A DNA stretch of 64,000 bases from Sphingomonas sp. Leaf67 (GCF_001421965.1 NZ_LMLP01000020.1:230915-294914), one strand, 5' to 3'. Shown: positions 9,917 to 19,450, numbered from the stretch's first letter. Numbers and translations: made by a program. The notes: generated by a model from the letters alone, not told the origin.

Positions 9917-10947
9917 ATATTGGTACGATGTTCCAAAACAGCTTTGCGGCATCATTGCTCGTTCCCGTCGAGCGCGACGCCGAAACGCAGTTGATGACCC
10001 GCGTCGTTCTGGTGGCGATGTGGACGGTGCTTTCTCTTGCCGCGGGACAGCAGTGGTTCGGCGATTCTCCCGATCTTCCGAACTATCTATTCTATTACCA
10101 GACGATCGGGCCATTCTTTGATCTTGCCAACAGCCGGTTCGAATATGGTTTCCAGATCGTTTCATGGCTATGGAGCAATCTGGGTCTTGGATATGAATCC
10201 CTGTTCGTATTGATGGCCGCGGTTTCGCTGGGCTGCAAATTCTATCTGTTCGAGCGATATCTTCGTTCCCCGATCCTAGCCGCGATCAGCTACATACTGG
10301 GGTTCTATCTCCTTCACGAATATACCCAGATCCGGGCGGCGGTAGGGATCGGCTTCGCGCTGCTGGGCATCCATGCGATGCTGCAGCGGCGGTGGTGGTT
10401 GTTCGCAGTCTTCACCGTCGCTGGCATCCTGTTCCACTACAGCATGGTCGTGATGCCGCTGGTCGCTCTGGGTGCCCGACAGATCAAGGGGCGTGTCGTC
10501 ATCATCGTGGGCGCGCTGATCCTGGTTACCGGATCGACCGTCCTGCCCGCGCTCCAGCAACTGATCGTCGACGTCTTCTCCCAGTTCAATCCGTTGACGA
10601 CCGCTTATGTCTACAACGACCTGAATGCGGATAGTGCCAACATCCTGTCGTTCGCCAGTGTGATGACCATCGGTATCATCGTGTGGATGGTCACGATACC
10701 GTCGACGTTCAAGAACGAATATACCCGAGTGTTCTTCGGCATGACGCTCATGTCCTATCTATCACTGGTATTGCTGCGGGATTCGCTGGAACTGGCACTG
10801 CGACTGCGCGACGCTTTGGCGGTCGGCATCATCTTTCTGGTCTTCAGGGAACCGCTATCGATACGTCAGATCCCGCCGATCATATTGTGGTTCGCTGCAG
10901 CAGCGTATCTATACTATGGCTATACGACTACACAGGTGCTGACATGA
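9913..10947 (+). CDS. EpsG-family polysaccharide polymerase (Wzy-like)
   Basis: A polytopic membrane protein of 344 residues. The pattern SPDLPNYLFYYQTIGP, FEYGFQIVSWL and LLHEYTQIRAAVGIGFALLG, followed by FHYSMVVMP, is characteristic of the EpsG family that polymerises repeat units in the periplasm. It overlaps the genes on both sides by ATGA junctions, so it is translated within the glycosyltransferase operon. A second polymerase/ligase-like protein is encoded near 20 kb, so the division of labour is open. Confidence 0.85.
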   Translation: MNIGTMFQNSFAASLLVPVERDAETQLMTRVVLVAMWTVLSLAAGQQWFGDSPDLPNYLFYYQTIGPFFDLANSRFEYGFQIVSWLWSNLGLGYESLFVLMAAVSLGCKFYLFERYLRSPILAAISYILGFYLLHEYTQIRAAVGIGFALLGIHAMLQRRWWLFAVFTVAGILFHYSMVVMPLVALGARQIKGRVVIIVGALILVTGSTVLPALQQLIVDVFSQFNPLTTAYVYNDLNADSANILSFASVMTIGIIVWMVTIPSTFKNEYTRVFFGMTLMSYLSLVLLRDSLELALRLRDALAVGIIFLVFREPLSIRQIPPIILWFAAAAYLYYGYTTTQVLT

Positions 10948-12959
10948 CGCCCGGATTGCAACGCGGCGACCGTCTGGCGCTGGTTACCGTTACCTATGAC
11001 AGCGAACCGGTTCTCGCGGATTTCCTCGAATCGCTGGACCGGCAGATCGATCGTGCCTGGGAGCTGATCGTCGTCGACAATGCGTCAAGCGATGCCTCGG
11101 TCGCGATGGTTGAGGCTTGGAATGGGCCGCTGCATGCCCTGATCCGCAATTCGGAGAATGTCGGGTTCGGGGTCGCCACCAATCAGGGCATGCGAGTTGC
11201 TCTGGCAGCCGGTTACGGTGCGGTCGTCATCATCAACAACGATGTTATGTTCGACCGGGATTTTCTGGGCCGACTGGCACATTCGCCGGCACGTGACGGG
11301 ACCGCGGTCCTGGCACCCGCGGTACGCTATGCCACCCGGCGTGACCGGTTCTGGTATGCCGGCGGCGACTTTACCTGGTGGCGGGGGGCGTTCCAGGCAC
11401 GGATGTTCGAAACGCCACCGCCCGGTGGCGATTTCTGGCCGGCGAAGTTCGCTCCGGGATGCTGTCTGCTGATCGAGCGTACGACGCTCGAGCGGATCGG
11501 TTTGTTCGACGAACAATTCTTCGTATATTGGGAAGACGTCGACTGGGCGTATCGCTGCCTGGTCGCGAAACAGCCGATCACCGTCCTCAGGGAACCCACG
11601 CTCGATCATAAGGTCAGTATTCTGACCGGCGGCGGAACGTCGCCGTTCGGCGCGCGCATGTTCCATGAGGGGCAGATCCGCTTCTTACGCAAGCATTTCC
11701 CGAAATGGCTGCGTGCAACCCAATATCCCTTAATGCTGGGCAAGGTCCTGTTGCGTCTTGCAGTGCGCCGTGACGACAAGGCGCAGACCGCGTTTCGCAT
11801 CAGGGCCATCAATGATGCCCGCCGCCTGCCCCCGCCCAGACAGGCGCCACGGATCGCGGTCAACCTGACCGCTGTCGGTGCAGTGCTAGTGGGGGGGACA
11901 TCGCGATACGCGGTGTCGCTGTTCGAAGCGATGGTACGGGCGGTCGACGACGGGCGGGTCGAGGCGACCTTGCAGGGGATCGTCCAGCCAGGTGGCACCG
12001 ACCATTTTTCGCCGCTAGCGCGCAGGTTCCTGTCGCAGACGCCGAGGTTGAAGAACCGGGTCGCCCGGGTCCTGTACGAACGTGCCTTGCTCCCTACCCG
12101 GCTGCGTCGGGACAAGGTTGCGGCGATCGTCAATCCGATCTTTGCCGGACCGACCAGCGGTGCGCAGCGGGTCGTCACCATCATTCACGATCTGTATTTC
12201 CGGACCGTCCCCCAACTGGTCGAGCCCCGGCGACGCCGGTATCTCGAACTGGCGGTACCCCGCGCGGCGCGTGCCAGTGACGTGGTCATCGCCATATCGG
12301 ACAATACGGCGCGAGAGGTTGCCGAGGCATGGCCCGACATCGGCGATCGGATCGTGACGGTCCATTCGGCGGGGCGCGACCTGCCCGCCGCCGAACCCCT
12401 GGCAGCGCCCAAGCCCTACATCCTGTTCGTCGGTGCTGTGCTGCCGAACAAGAACATCGATTGTATCGTTGCGGCGCTTACCGAACTCCGCGCCCAAGGC
12501 CATGCCATCGACCTGTGCCACGTCGGTGCCGATCCGCATGGATTGCGTGCGGCAGCCGTGGAGCGGTACGCGATGCAGGGAGCAGTGCGTGTTCTGGAAG
12601 CGGTCGATGACGAAGCGCTGGCAGCCGCCTATCGCGGCGCGGTCGCCTTGACCATCGCATCGGTCGCCGAAGGCTTCTGCCTGCCCATATTGGAAGCACA
12701 GGGGCTGGGCGTCCCGGTGTGCAGTACGAAATGCGGTGCATTGCCCGAGATCGCCGGTGACGCCGCGCTGTATTTCGAGGCAGACCGCCCAAGCGAACTG
12801 GCGGCCCATGTCGTCACGTTGCTGGAGGATGAGGCGCGCCGCGTAGCGATCATCGCAGCGGGATATCGCAATGCGGGCCGTTTTGACTGGGATCGGACGG
12901 CCGTTGCCGTCCTTGACCATGCGCTGGCGACGACATCCACGAGCAAGCACCATGCATGA
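10944..12959 (+). CDS. GT2-GT4 fusion glycosyltransferase
   Basis: One 671-residue frame carries two complete glycosyltransferase modules. Residues about 8-280 are a GT-A/GT2 rhamnosyltransferase-like domain (LVTVTYDSEP, VVDNASSDASVAMVE, NVGFGVATNQGMR, IINNDVMFDRD, DEQFFVYWEDVDWAYR). Residues about 305-670 are a GT-B/GT4 domain (VNLTAVGAVLVGGTSRYAVS, IHDLYFRTVPQ, AISDNTAREV, PYILFVGAVLPNKNID, TIASVAEGFCLPILEAQGLG). The ATG overlaps the stop of the polymerase gene. One polypeptide may add two consecutive sugars. The ordinary linker between the domains shows no sign of a chimeric assembly error. Confidence 0.88.
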   Translation: MTPGLQRGDRLALVTVTYDSEPVLADFLESLDRQIDRAWELIVVDNASSDASVAMVEAWNGPLHALIRNSENVGFGVATNQGMRVALAAGYGAVVIINNDVMFDRDFLGRLAHSPARDGTAVLAPAVRYATRRDRFWYAGGDFTWWRGAFQARMFETPPPGGDFWPAKFAPGCCLLIERTTLERIGLFDEQFFVYWEDVDWAYRCLVAKQPITVLREPTLDHKVSILTGGGTSPFGARMFHEGQIRFLRKHFPKWLRATQYPLMLGKVLLRLAVRRDDKAQTAFRIRAINDARRLPPPRQAPRIAVNLTAVGAVLVGGTSRYAVSLFEAMVRAVDDGRVEATLQGIVQPGGTDHFSPLARRFLSQTPRLKNRVARVLYERALLPTRLRRDKVAAIVNPIFAGPTSGAQRVVTIIHDLYFRTVPQLVEPRRRRYLELAVPRAARASDVVIAISDNTAREVAEAWPDIGDRIVTVHSAGRDLPAAEPLAAPKPYILFVGAVLPNKNIDCIVAALTELRAQGHAIDLCHVGADPHGLRAAAVERYAMQGAVRVLEAVDDEALAAAYRGAVALTIASVAEGFCLPILEAQGLGVPVCSTKCGALPEIAGDAALYFEADRPSELAAHVVTLLEDEARRVAIIAAGYRNAGRFDWDRTAVAVLDHALATTSTSKHHA

Positions 12960-14079
12960 TACTGTACACCAAAAGCGGTTCGTCCAGATCGGCAAATTTT
13001 ATCCACCCGAATGGGGAGGGATCGAAACTTTTGCCAAGAATCTGGCGGACGGGGTGGCGGCCAGCGGCATATCGTCCGAAATCACCGTCTTTACCCGCGA
13101 CGAGACCGTCGTGGAGCGGGTCGGTGACGTCATCGTCGACCGGTCGCATGCCGGGCGAACGGTTTCGTCGCAGCCGATTAGCTTCCCATGGCTATGGCGC
13201 ACGATCCGACGCGCGCGCGACGCAGATGTCGTGCTGGTCCATTATCCCAACGTTCTGGCAATTGCGGCGGTCCCGTTCCTGCGAACCAGGCGTCTGGTGA
13301 CTTACTGGCATAGCGATGTCGTCAACAAGGGCGTGCTCGGCCGCATCGTCGGAGTGGCCGAGAAATATCTGCTCTGCCGCTCCGATCTGGTGCTTGCCAG
13401 TACGCAGGCTTACGCCGATGCCTCGCCGAGATTGCGCGCGGTTCGTGACAAGACCAGAGTGCTGGCGATCGGTATCGACGATGTGAAACATCTGCCGCAG
13501 CAGACGCTGCCCGATGCGATCGCCGATTTCGTCGGAGAGACGGGCCGTATCGTCCTCGCGGTCGGACGGCTCGTCAAGTACAAGGGTTTCGACGTGCTGA
13601 TCCACGCGGTCCGAGACATGCCGTCCGATACCCGTATTGTGATCGTCGGAGCAGGTCCTGAACGGGATCACCTTTCCGGGCTGATCGACCGGTTGGGGGT
13701 AGCGGATCGCGTCCTGTTGGCGGGGCGTCAGGACGATGCATCGTTGCAGGCGCTGTTTCAGGTCGCCGCGGTATATGCGATGTCGTCGGTCGAACGATCA
13801 GAAGCCTATGCGATCGTCCAACTGGAGGCAATGGCGCACGCGATACCCATCGTTGCAACCGACATTGTGGGATCGGGCGTGTCGGAAGTTTCCGGCCATG
13901 GAGAAACCGGTGCGCTGGTTCCGGCAGGCGATGCGGCGGCGCTGGGCCAGGCGTTGACCCTGATACTGGATCGCAAGGACGATCTGTTGCGCCAACGCGC
14001 CCGGCAACGGTTCGAGGATCGCTTTACGATCGGGCATATGGTGAAGGACGCCATGCGACTATTGTTCGACCGGCAGTGA
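12952..14079 (+). CDS. GT4-family glycosyltransferase
   Basis: A 375-residue GT-B enzyme. The start of the protein reads FVQIGKFYPPEWGGIETFAK, the common N-terminal loop of GT4 mannosyl/galactosyl transferases. The donor domain has VLAVGRLVKYKGFDVLIHA, VIVGAGPERDHL and SEAYAIVQLEAMAHAIPIVA. The frame extends further upstream within the preceding gene, but the ATG used overlaps the previous stop by eight bases and gives a normal protein length. It probably ends the sugar-adding part of the operon. Confidence 0.87.
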   Translation: MHDTVHQKRFVQIGKFYPPEWGGIETFAKNLADGVAASGISSEITVFTRDETVVERVGDVIVDRSHAGRTVSSQPISFPWLWRTIRRARDADVVLVHYPNVLAIAAVPFLRTRRLVTYWHSDVVNKGVLGRIVGVAEKYLLCRSDLVLASTQAYADASPRLRAVRDKTRVLAIGIDDVKHLPQQTLPDAIADFVGETGRIVLAVGRLVKYKGFDVLIHAVRDMPSDTRIVIVGAGPERDHLSGLIDRLGVADRVLLAGRQDDASLQALFQVAAVYAMSSVERSEAYAIVQLEAMAHAIPIVATDIVGSGVSEVSGHGETGALVPAGDAAALGQALTLILDRKDDLLRQRARQRFEDRFTIGHMVKDAMRLLFDRQ

Positions 14080-14128
14080 ACGATTGGGACGGACAGGCGT
14101 ACCGTGAGGCCATGACCGGAATATTCAA

Positions 14129-15301
14129 ATGACCGATACGACAAGACGGGCGTTGTTTACGGCGCTTCCGATCGGAGCAGTCGGAGCGGCGACGATCGGT
14201 ACCCAGCAGCGTCCCGTTGCCCGAACCGATAGCGCTTCGGCGCATCTCGCACCGGTACCGCAGCAATTCGGAGCCGTGGGGGATGGACGTGCGGACGACA
14301 GCGATGCGCTTGCGGCCTGGCTGGCGGTCGGCGCGGCGGGAACCACGCTTCGCCTGCCCTCGGGGCAGTATCGTACGACCCGGACCCTGGCCATTCGCAT
14401 CGGCGGCAAAGGCCGCGGACTTGCGATCGTGGGAGACGGTGCGGCCAATACCATGCTCCTGATGGACGGATCGGTTGATCGCCCGGCGCTACGAATCGTC
14501 GGCAACATGCCCGAATTCGATCATCTTCGTCTGAGCGGCATCCGGATCGAGCGACCGGACCGCGGCATGAACGGCCTCGGCAACGGGGCCGGGCTTCTGA
14601 TCGAGAATGTCCGTCAGTTTGAACTCGACGATCTGCGGACCTTCCGCAACGGATATGGTGTCCACCTGATCGGCTGCCTGGTCGGCAGAATCGACAATCT
14701 CCTCAGCTATTACGACCGGCAGGGTATCCGTCTCGAACAGGGGAAATATCAGTCGACCCCCAATGTGATCGCGATCGATAATTGTTCGATCCTGGCGTCG
14801 CTGCGGATCGGCGTGGAAATCGTTGCCGGAACCAGTGTTTCGATGCGCGGAACGACGATCGAGTCGACCGGCGTGGAAACCCCCGATCAACGGTCGGTCG
14901 GACTGTTTGTTGGTCAGTCGGGGTTGGCAGGCGGCGTCGCGATCGATGCCAGCGCACTATATTTCGAAGATAATCACGGCAGCGATATTGTCGTCGATCA
15001 TCCCGACCGGTTGCTGACCTATGGCTTCACGCGATGCGTGTTCAATCGCTTCGCCAAAAGCGCGCTGGCACCAGCCATCGTTTTTGGTAGCCAGAACGGC
15101 CCGGGAGCGGCGCGCGCCTTTCTCGATCTGAGCGGTAGCGCGTTCCTAGGCCATGGTGGCGACTATCGCGCCGTGCCCACGCGTCCGGCAGTCCGGTTCG
15201 ATTTTCCCCGTGGCTATGCCGGGGTCCGGCTGTTCGATGAGTCCGCCCTGTACCAGTTCGACGAGGAACGTCCGGAAGCCGAACCCTTTCGCATCAGGTA
15301 G
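14129..15301 (+). CDS. Tat-exported right-handed beta-helix protein (pectate-lyase-3 type)
   Basis: Residues 5-30 are a twin-arginine signal (TTRRALFTALPIGAVGAA). Mature residues start with QQFGAVGDGRADDSDALAAW, the hallmark of the Pectate_lyase_3/GH28-like N-terminal edge. The rest is built of short beta-helix rungs (LRLSGIRIERPD, FELDDLRTFRNGYGVHLIG, ISMRGTTIES-like). In glycan loci such periplasmic proteins act as lyases, hydrolases or epimerase-like modifiers of the polymer; which applies here cannot be told. It follows the last glycosyltransferase by 49 bases and faces the acyl-module operon convergently. Confidence 0.75.
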   Translation: MTDTTRRALFTALPIGAVGAATIGTQQRPVARTDSASAHLAPVPQQFGAVGDGRADDSDALAAWLAVGAAGTTLRLPSGQYRTTRTLAIRIGGKGRGLAIVGDGAANTMLLMDGSVDRPALRIVGNMPEFDHLRLSGIRIERPDRGMNGLGNGAGLLIENVRQFELDDLRTFRNGYGVHLIGCLVGRIDNLLSYYDRQGIRLEQGKYQSTPNVIAIDNCSILASLRIGVEIVAGTSVSMRGTTIESTGVETPDQRSVGLFVGQSGLAGGVAIDASALYFEDNHGSDIVVDHPDRLLTYGFTRCVFNRFAKSALAPAIVFGSQNGPGAARAFLDLSGSAFLGHGGDYRAVPTRPAVRFDFPRGYAGVRLFDESALYQFDEERPEAEPFRIR

Positions 15302-15319
15302 CGGCTACCGGTATCGGTA

Positions 15320-16702
15320 TCATCCCCGCAGTTTCTTCTGCCGCCCGGAATATAGCGGACCGTCCGCCAAGATGACCTTGCTGGGTACCTTGTAGTTGGC
15401 AAGGCGCTGCGAACATTCGGCACGAATGCGTTTCTTGAGATCGCCGATTGCTTCGGGTTCCACCGTCAATACGCGTGCAACGATCATCTTGCCAAGCAAG
15501 GCATGGTCTTCGCCGAAAACCGCGACATCGGCGACATTCGGGATCGTCAGGATAACGTCCTCGATCTCGGTCGGATAGACCTTCTGTCCGCCGACGTTGA
15601 TGAGATCGGTGACGCGGCCATGGATGCGGACCCATTCGCCATCCTGTTCGACCCGGTCCTGGGTATTGAACCACCCTTCCGCATCGAACTTCGAGGGGGC
15701 GTTGAGATAGCCGACCATCGCATATTGCGACCGGACCCAGAGCACGTCGTCAACAACCTTGGTCTCAAAGCCGGAACCGCCCAGTTTCACCCAGAGCGAA
15801 CCGTCGGGGCGCGATTTCGAACGTAATACGCCGACTTCGGACAAGCCGTAGGTCTGCTGGAATTCGACGTTTGGAAAAACCTGCCGCATCCGGTCGAGCG
15901 TCGACTGCGGCATGACTTCGGTGCCGTAGGTGATCCGGGTGAGCGACGACAGATCATGATCCCGCCAGACCCCCGATGACAGCATCATGGTGAGGAACGA
16001 GGGCGTTGCCGGCAACAGTTCGACCCTGGCATCGGCGATCGCGCGACAGATCGTTCCGACCGACCGGTCGCCAACCGTCACGACGGTACCGAGACTGGAG
16101 GTGATAGCGATGATCGTGTTGATCCCGCCGAAATGGTCGATCATCAGAAAAGCGATGGCGACGGTCGCGGCACGCGGTACGCGAAATTTTTCCGCGACGG
16201 TGACCATATCGTGCAGGATCGCCTTGGGCGTTCCGGTCGATCCCGATGAGAACAGGATCAGGCCGGGATGTCCCCCCTCGCGGAACTGGTCGAGAAGCGC
16301 GTTGTCCGCAGGAAGCGCATACCGCTCGATCGTTACTTCTCGTCCGGCGGCATCGAATGTCGCCTGCCAGTCGCAGCCGCAAACCGAAAGCGCGGTCGAG
16401 CGTTCGACAACGGATTCGGTCGTCAATGGAACCTGTATCGCGCCGATCTTGGCCAGAGCCAGCATGAAACAAAATACATCGGGCGAGTAATCCGCCAGGA
16501 CGCAGACGATCTCGCCCCTAGCGATCCCGACCTGTTCGAGGTGCCGGCCATGGTACGCGATCCGCTCCACGACCTCGTCGTAGCGCATCCGTTTGTCACG
16601 GTGGATGAAGGCGATGCGATCGCCGCCGCTGGCCAATCGTTCGACGAACCAGTCGAGCGGATGCGCAGACGGAGCCGTCTGCACGATATCAGTGTTTTCC
16701 AT
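15320..16702 (-). CDS. AMP-forming acyl-CoA/acyl-ACP ligase-like enzyme
   Basis: A class I adenylate-forming enzyme of 460 residues. The P-loop is LILFSSGSTGTPKAI (about 148-162). It is followed by FQQTYGLSEVG, the adenylate motif GWFNTQDRVEQDGEWVRIHG and the hinge and C-terminal Lys region ending YSGRQKKLRG. It is shorter than acetyl-CoA synthetases and has no carrier domain of its own. As the last gene of the acyl operon, 10 bases after the ketoacyl synthase, it most likely activates a free acid and loads it onto the small carrier protein encoded upstream in the operon, or onto CoA. Confidence 0.85.
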   Translation of the reverse strand: MENTDIVQTAPSAHPLDWFVERLASGGDRIAFIHRDKRMRYDEVVERIAYHGRHLEQVGIARGEIVCVLADYSPDVFCFMLALAKIGAIQVPLTTESVVERSTALSVCGCDWQATFDAAGREVTIERYALPADNALLDQFREGGHPGLILFSSGSTGTPKAILHDMVTVAEKFRVPRAATVAIAFLMIDHFGGINTIIAITSSLGTVVTVGDRSVGTICRAIADARVELLPATPSFLTMMLSSGVWRDHDLSSLTRITYGTEVMPQSTLDRMRQVFPNVEFQQTYGLSEVGVLRSKSRPDGSLWVKLGGSGFETKVVDDVLWVRSQYAMVGYLNAPSKFDAEGWFNTQDRVEQDGEWVRIHGRVTDLINVGGQKVYPTEIEDVILTIPNVADVAVFGEDHALLGKMIVARVLTVEPEAIGDLKKRIRAECSQRLANYKVPSKVILADGPLYSGRQKKLRG

Positions 16703-16712
16703 ATCGGTACTC

Positions 16713-17747
16713 CTACCAGGTCAGGGCCGCGCCTGCCCAAGAAAGGCCCACGCCGAAGCCAAGTAGCACGATCTTCTCGCCCCGCTTGAGCGAGCCTTCT
16801 TCATGCAGGGCGGCCAAGGCGATGGGGATGGTCGAGGAAACCGTGTTTCCCGTCTCGGCGAACCGGTGAGGGAGCAACGCGGCCGGGATACCCAGTTTCT
16901 TGGCCAGCGTATCGAGTACGAACTTGTTCGCCTGATGGGCAATCACGCGGTCGATACCGTCCCGTGACCATTCCGCCTTTGCCAGAAGCGCGTCGAAACT
17001 GCTGGGTACTTCACGATTGGTAAAAGCGAGGATTGCCGGCCCGTTCATCGACAGCGTGTCTGCGCTGCGCACCACGCCGCTGGCGTCCTCACGCAAACGG
17101 GCCGTGTCTTCCGATCGTGGCAGACGGGTTCCGCCCGCTTCGAGGATGAGGTGCCGTGCGCCGCTGCCATCGGTTCCGAAGACGAACGGCCCGATGTGCG
17201 ATCGGGTTTCTAAATCTCCTTCGATTAGCGAAGCGGTGGCACCGTCGCCAAAGAGGGGGCGGACCGATCGATCACCGGTGTGAATGATCTTGGAATAGGT
17301 GTCCGTCGTGATCAACAGGATGCGGCGGGCCGCTCCCGCTGCAATTAGTCCGGCGGCAAGCGACAGGCAATAGACATAGCCTGAACAGCCCAACGCCACA
17401 TCCAGCGCGCCGGTTCGTTTGGAAAGCCCAATGCGGTCCTGTACGATGCAGGCCACGCCGGGGATCGCATGATCCGGGGTCTGGGTACAGACGAGCAGGA
17501 AATCGATCTGATCCCGTTCGATCGCGCCCGAGGCGAACAGCTTTTCCGCCGCGGCAACGGCCAGATCCCCCGCCGTTTCGTCGGCCCCGGCGATCCGTCG
17601 TTCGCGGATACCGAGTTTCACTTCGATCTGGTCGGCCTGCCAGATCGGAAAGTCGCGCGAGAGCGTTTCGTTATCAAGGATCGTTTCGGGCAGATGGACT
17701 GCGATCGCGGCGATGCGTGCGGCGATCTTGCCGGAGGGATCGTGCAT
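16713..17747 (-). CDS. 3-oxoacyl-ACP synthase III-like ketosynthase
   Basis: A thiolase-fold condensing enzyme of 344 residues. The complete KAS III triad is visible: Cys121 in LGCSGYVYC, His271 in VIAHQANKF and Asn301 in ETGNTVSS. It should condense an acyl-CoA or acyl-ACP starter with malonyl-ACP. It lies between the AMP-ligase and the MBL hydrolase with gaps of about 10 bases. A chromosomal housekeeping fabH would be expected in plsX context, which is absent, so this copy is probably dedicated to the glycan locus. Confidence 0.9.
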   Translation of the reverse strand: MHDPSGKIAARIAAIAVHLPETILDNETLSRDFPIWQADQIEVKLGIRERRIAGADETAGDLAVAAAEKLFASGAIERDQIDFLLVCTQTPDHAIPGVACIVQDRIGLSKRTGALDVALGCSGYVYCLSLAAGLIAAGAARRILLITTDTYSKIIHTGDRSVRPLFGDGATASLIEGDLETRSHIGPFVFGTDGSGARHLILEAGGTRLPRSEDTARLREDASGVVRSADTLSMNGPAILAFTNREVPSSFDALLAKAEWSRDGIDRVIAHQANKFVLDTLAKKLGIPAALLPHRFAETGNTVSSTIPIALAALHEEGSLKRGEKIVLLGFGVGLSWAGAALTW

Positions 17748-17756
17748 GTCGGGACC

Positions 17757-18410
17757 TCAGCAGGGGGTTTCGAGGAATGTACGCAGCGCCGTATTCTGCA
17801 CCACAATGACTGCACCCTCTCCGCTTGGTCCGTGGCCGGGGTGGATCTGGTGCTTGACGATCATCGGCCACATGCGCTGGATGCTGGTGCGAATGCCGTC
17901 CAGATCTTCGTTGGGGCGGCGGGCAAGGCCCATTCCGCGCGAATAAAGCGTGTCGCCGGTGAACAATGCGCCGCACCAGGACAGCATCGAACTGCCCGGA
18001 GTGTGTCCAGGCGTATGATGGTAGCGTAGCGGGCTTCCTCCGACATGGAGCGTGAAGCCGTCATCCACAAGCTCGAAGTTGGGCAAGGTGATACGGTCCC
18101 GCCGCCTCATCAGCATAAGGAGGCCATTGCCGGTCTTGGCAACACGCAGGTCAAGGCGAGGAAGATAGGCCGGGATGGCGTATCGTTCGACGAAGAACCG
18201 GGCACTGCCGACATGATCGAAATGACCATGGGTACAGCATATCGCAACCGGTACCCGGTCGAGAGACGTCAGGGCGTCCTGAATCGCTTCACCATCCATT
18301 CCGGCGTCGACCAGCACGGCATGGCCGGGGCCGGCATCAAGAATATAACTGTTCGCGACGATGGCTCCGGCGCGCACGACCCAGATTCCATGACCGACCT
18401 GTTCGACCAT
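17757..18410 (-). CDS. Metallo-beta-lactamase-fold hydrolase (possible acyl thioesterase)
   Basis: 217 residues with the MBL metal motif THGHFDH (His61, His63, Asp65, His66), then HTPGHTPGS and FTGDTLYSRG. The fold is shared by glyoxalase II and other thioester hydrolases. In this operon, next to a ketosynthase, a carrier protein and a reductase, release or proofreading of an acyl thioester is a reasonable inference, but the substrate cannot be read. Its ATG overlaps the stop of the SDR gene. Confidence 0.82.
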   Translation of the reverse strand: MVEQVGHGIWVVRAGAIVANSYILDAGPGHAVLVDAGMDGEAIQDALTSLDRVPVAICCTHGHFDHVGSARFFVERYAIPAYLPRLDLRVAKTGNGLLMLMRRRDRITLPNFELVDDGFTLHVGGSPLRYHHTPGHTPGSSMLSWCGALFTGDTLYSRGMGLARRPNEDLDGIRTSIQRMWPMIVKHQIHPGHGPSGEGAVIVVQNTALRTFLETPC

Positions 18411-19123
18411 CAGTGCAGGCCGCCGAGATAGATCGTTTGTGCCGTGATGTACCCGCTTGCGTCGGACAACAAGAAGTCCAGCACGTTCATCACGTCTGCG
18501 GGAGTTGCCGGGCGGGCGATCGGCATGGAAGCGACAATGGTGTTCAACAGATCGCGCGACAGCGTGTCGAGCATGTCGGTTTCGATCACCGATAGACCCA
18601 GCGTGTTGCAGGTGATCCCGACCGGCCCCAGTTCCTTGGCAAGGACGTGTGCCAAGGTTTCGATCGCTGCCTTGGTCGCGGCATAGATCGAACCTCCGGC
18701 CGGTTCCACGACGGCCATGATCGATCCGATGTTGACGATGCGCCCGGTGCGACGCTTCGTCATCAGCTTCGCGGCCGCCCGCGAAAGGTGGAACGTGCCG
18801 AGTAGATTGGTCGATACCATCTCACTTGCCGCTGTCGGCGGCAACATCATCGCGAACCCCGACGTCGCAACGCCGGCGTTGTTGATCAGATAGTCCAATC
18901 CCATCCGTTCGCCACGAATGTGACGAAAGACGGCATCCACCGCGGCTGCATCTGCCACGTCGGCGACATGATGCGTATATCCCGCCGCTTCGAAGCTTGC
19001 TTCGCCGCGGGCTATGCCATGAACCGTGACGCCTTGCTCCAGCAGATGTTCTGTGATCAAGCGCCCAAGACCGCGACGGCTGCCGCTGACGACGGCAACC
19101 TTGCCGGCATGCGCCTGTGTCAT
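18410..19123 (-). CDS. SDR-family reductase (FabG-like)
   Basis: A classical short-chain dehydrogenase of 237 residues. It has the cofactor motif SGSRRGLG (residues 13-20; the basic RR pair favours NADPH), NNAG at 81-84, catalytic Ser134 in NIGSIM and Tyr147/Lys151 in SIYAATKAA. FabG-like enzymes reduce 3-oxoacyl-ACP to 3-hydroxyacyl-ACP. The operon partner ketosynthase would supply the 3-oxoacyl group. No dehydratase or enoyl reductase accompanies it, so the module would stop at a 3-hydroxyacyl product. Confidence 0.88.
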   Translation of the reverse strand: MTQAHAGKVAVVSGSRRGLGRLITEHLLEQGVTVHGIARGEASFEAAGYTHHVADVADAAAVDAVFRHIRGERMGLDYLINNAGVATSGFAMMLPPTAASEMVSTNLLGTFHLSRAAAKLMTKRRTGRIVNIGSIMAVVEPAGGSIYAATKAAIETLAHVLAKELGPVGITCNTLGLSVIETDMLDTLSRDLLNTIVASMPIARPATPADVMNVLDFLLSDASGYITAQTIYLGGLH

Positions 19124-19125
19124 CG

Positions 19126-19431
19126 TCAGCCGCGAGCGTTCGACAGCTCGACGATATAATCGGACAGCGTGTCGGCGTTACGGAAGGGCGACGGATCGCG
19201 GTTCATGGTCGCTTCGTCGGTCAGGCTGATCGACTGGCCGGTTTCATCGTCGACCGCCTGTTCGACATCAACGATCAGCGACACCAGCGTCAGCGAGTTG
19301 ATTTGCGCATCGGCACCGAACAACTGGGTATCGGGTGCTACCGTGACTTGTTCGGAAGCGTCCAGTTCCTCATTGGCACTGGCAAGCGCGGCAAGAACGA
19401 TTTCAAGCGCACGATCTTTGGTAATGGACAC
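19126..19431 (-). CDS. Acyl-carrier-protein-like protein
   Basis: A small acidic protein of 101 residues starting at GTG, with a strong CAGGAG ribosome site 7 bases upstream. The segment QLFGADAQINSLTLVSLIVD matches the phosphopantetheine site of the carrier family (L-F-G-x-G-x-hDSLxLVxLI), with INSL in place of the usual LDSL. The Ser for prosthetic-group attachment is therefore kept. It lies two bases from the SDR gene. It is the expected carrier for the ketosynthase, reductase and ligase of this operon. Confidence 0.78.
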   Translation of the reverse strand: MSITKDRALEIVLAALASANEELDASEQVTVAPDTQLFGADAQINSLTLVSLIVDVEQAVDDETGQSISLTDEATMNRDPSPFRNADTLSDYIVELSNARG

Positions 19432-19450
19432 AGCAAATCTCCTGAAATTA

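Noticed and set aside
16713..17747. Housekeeping fabH
   Set aside because: No plsX, fabD or rpmF neighbour, and it is embedded in a glycan-locus operon with its own carrier protein and ligase. It is treated as a dedicated paralogue.
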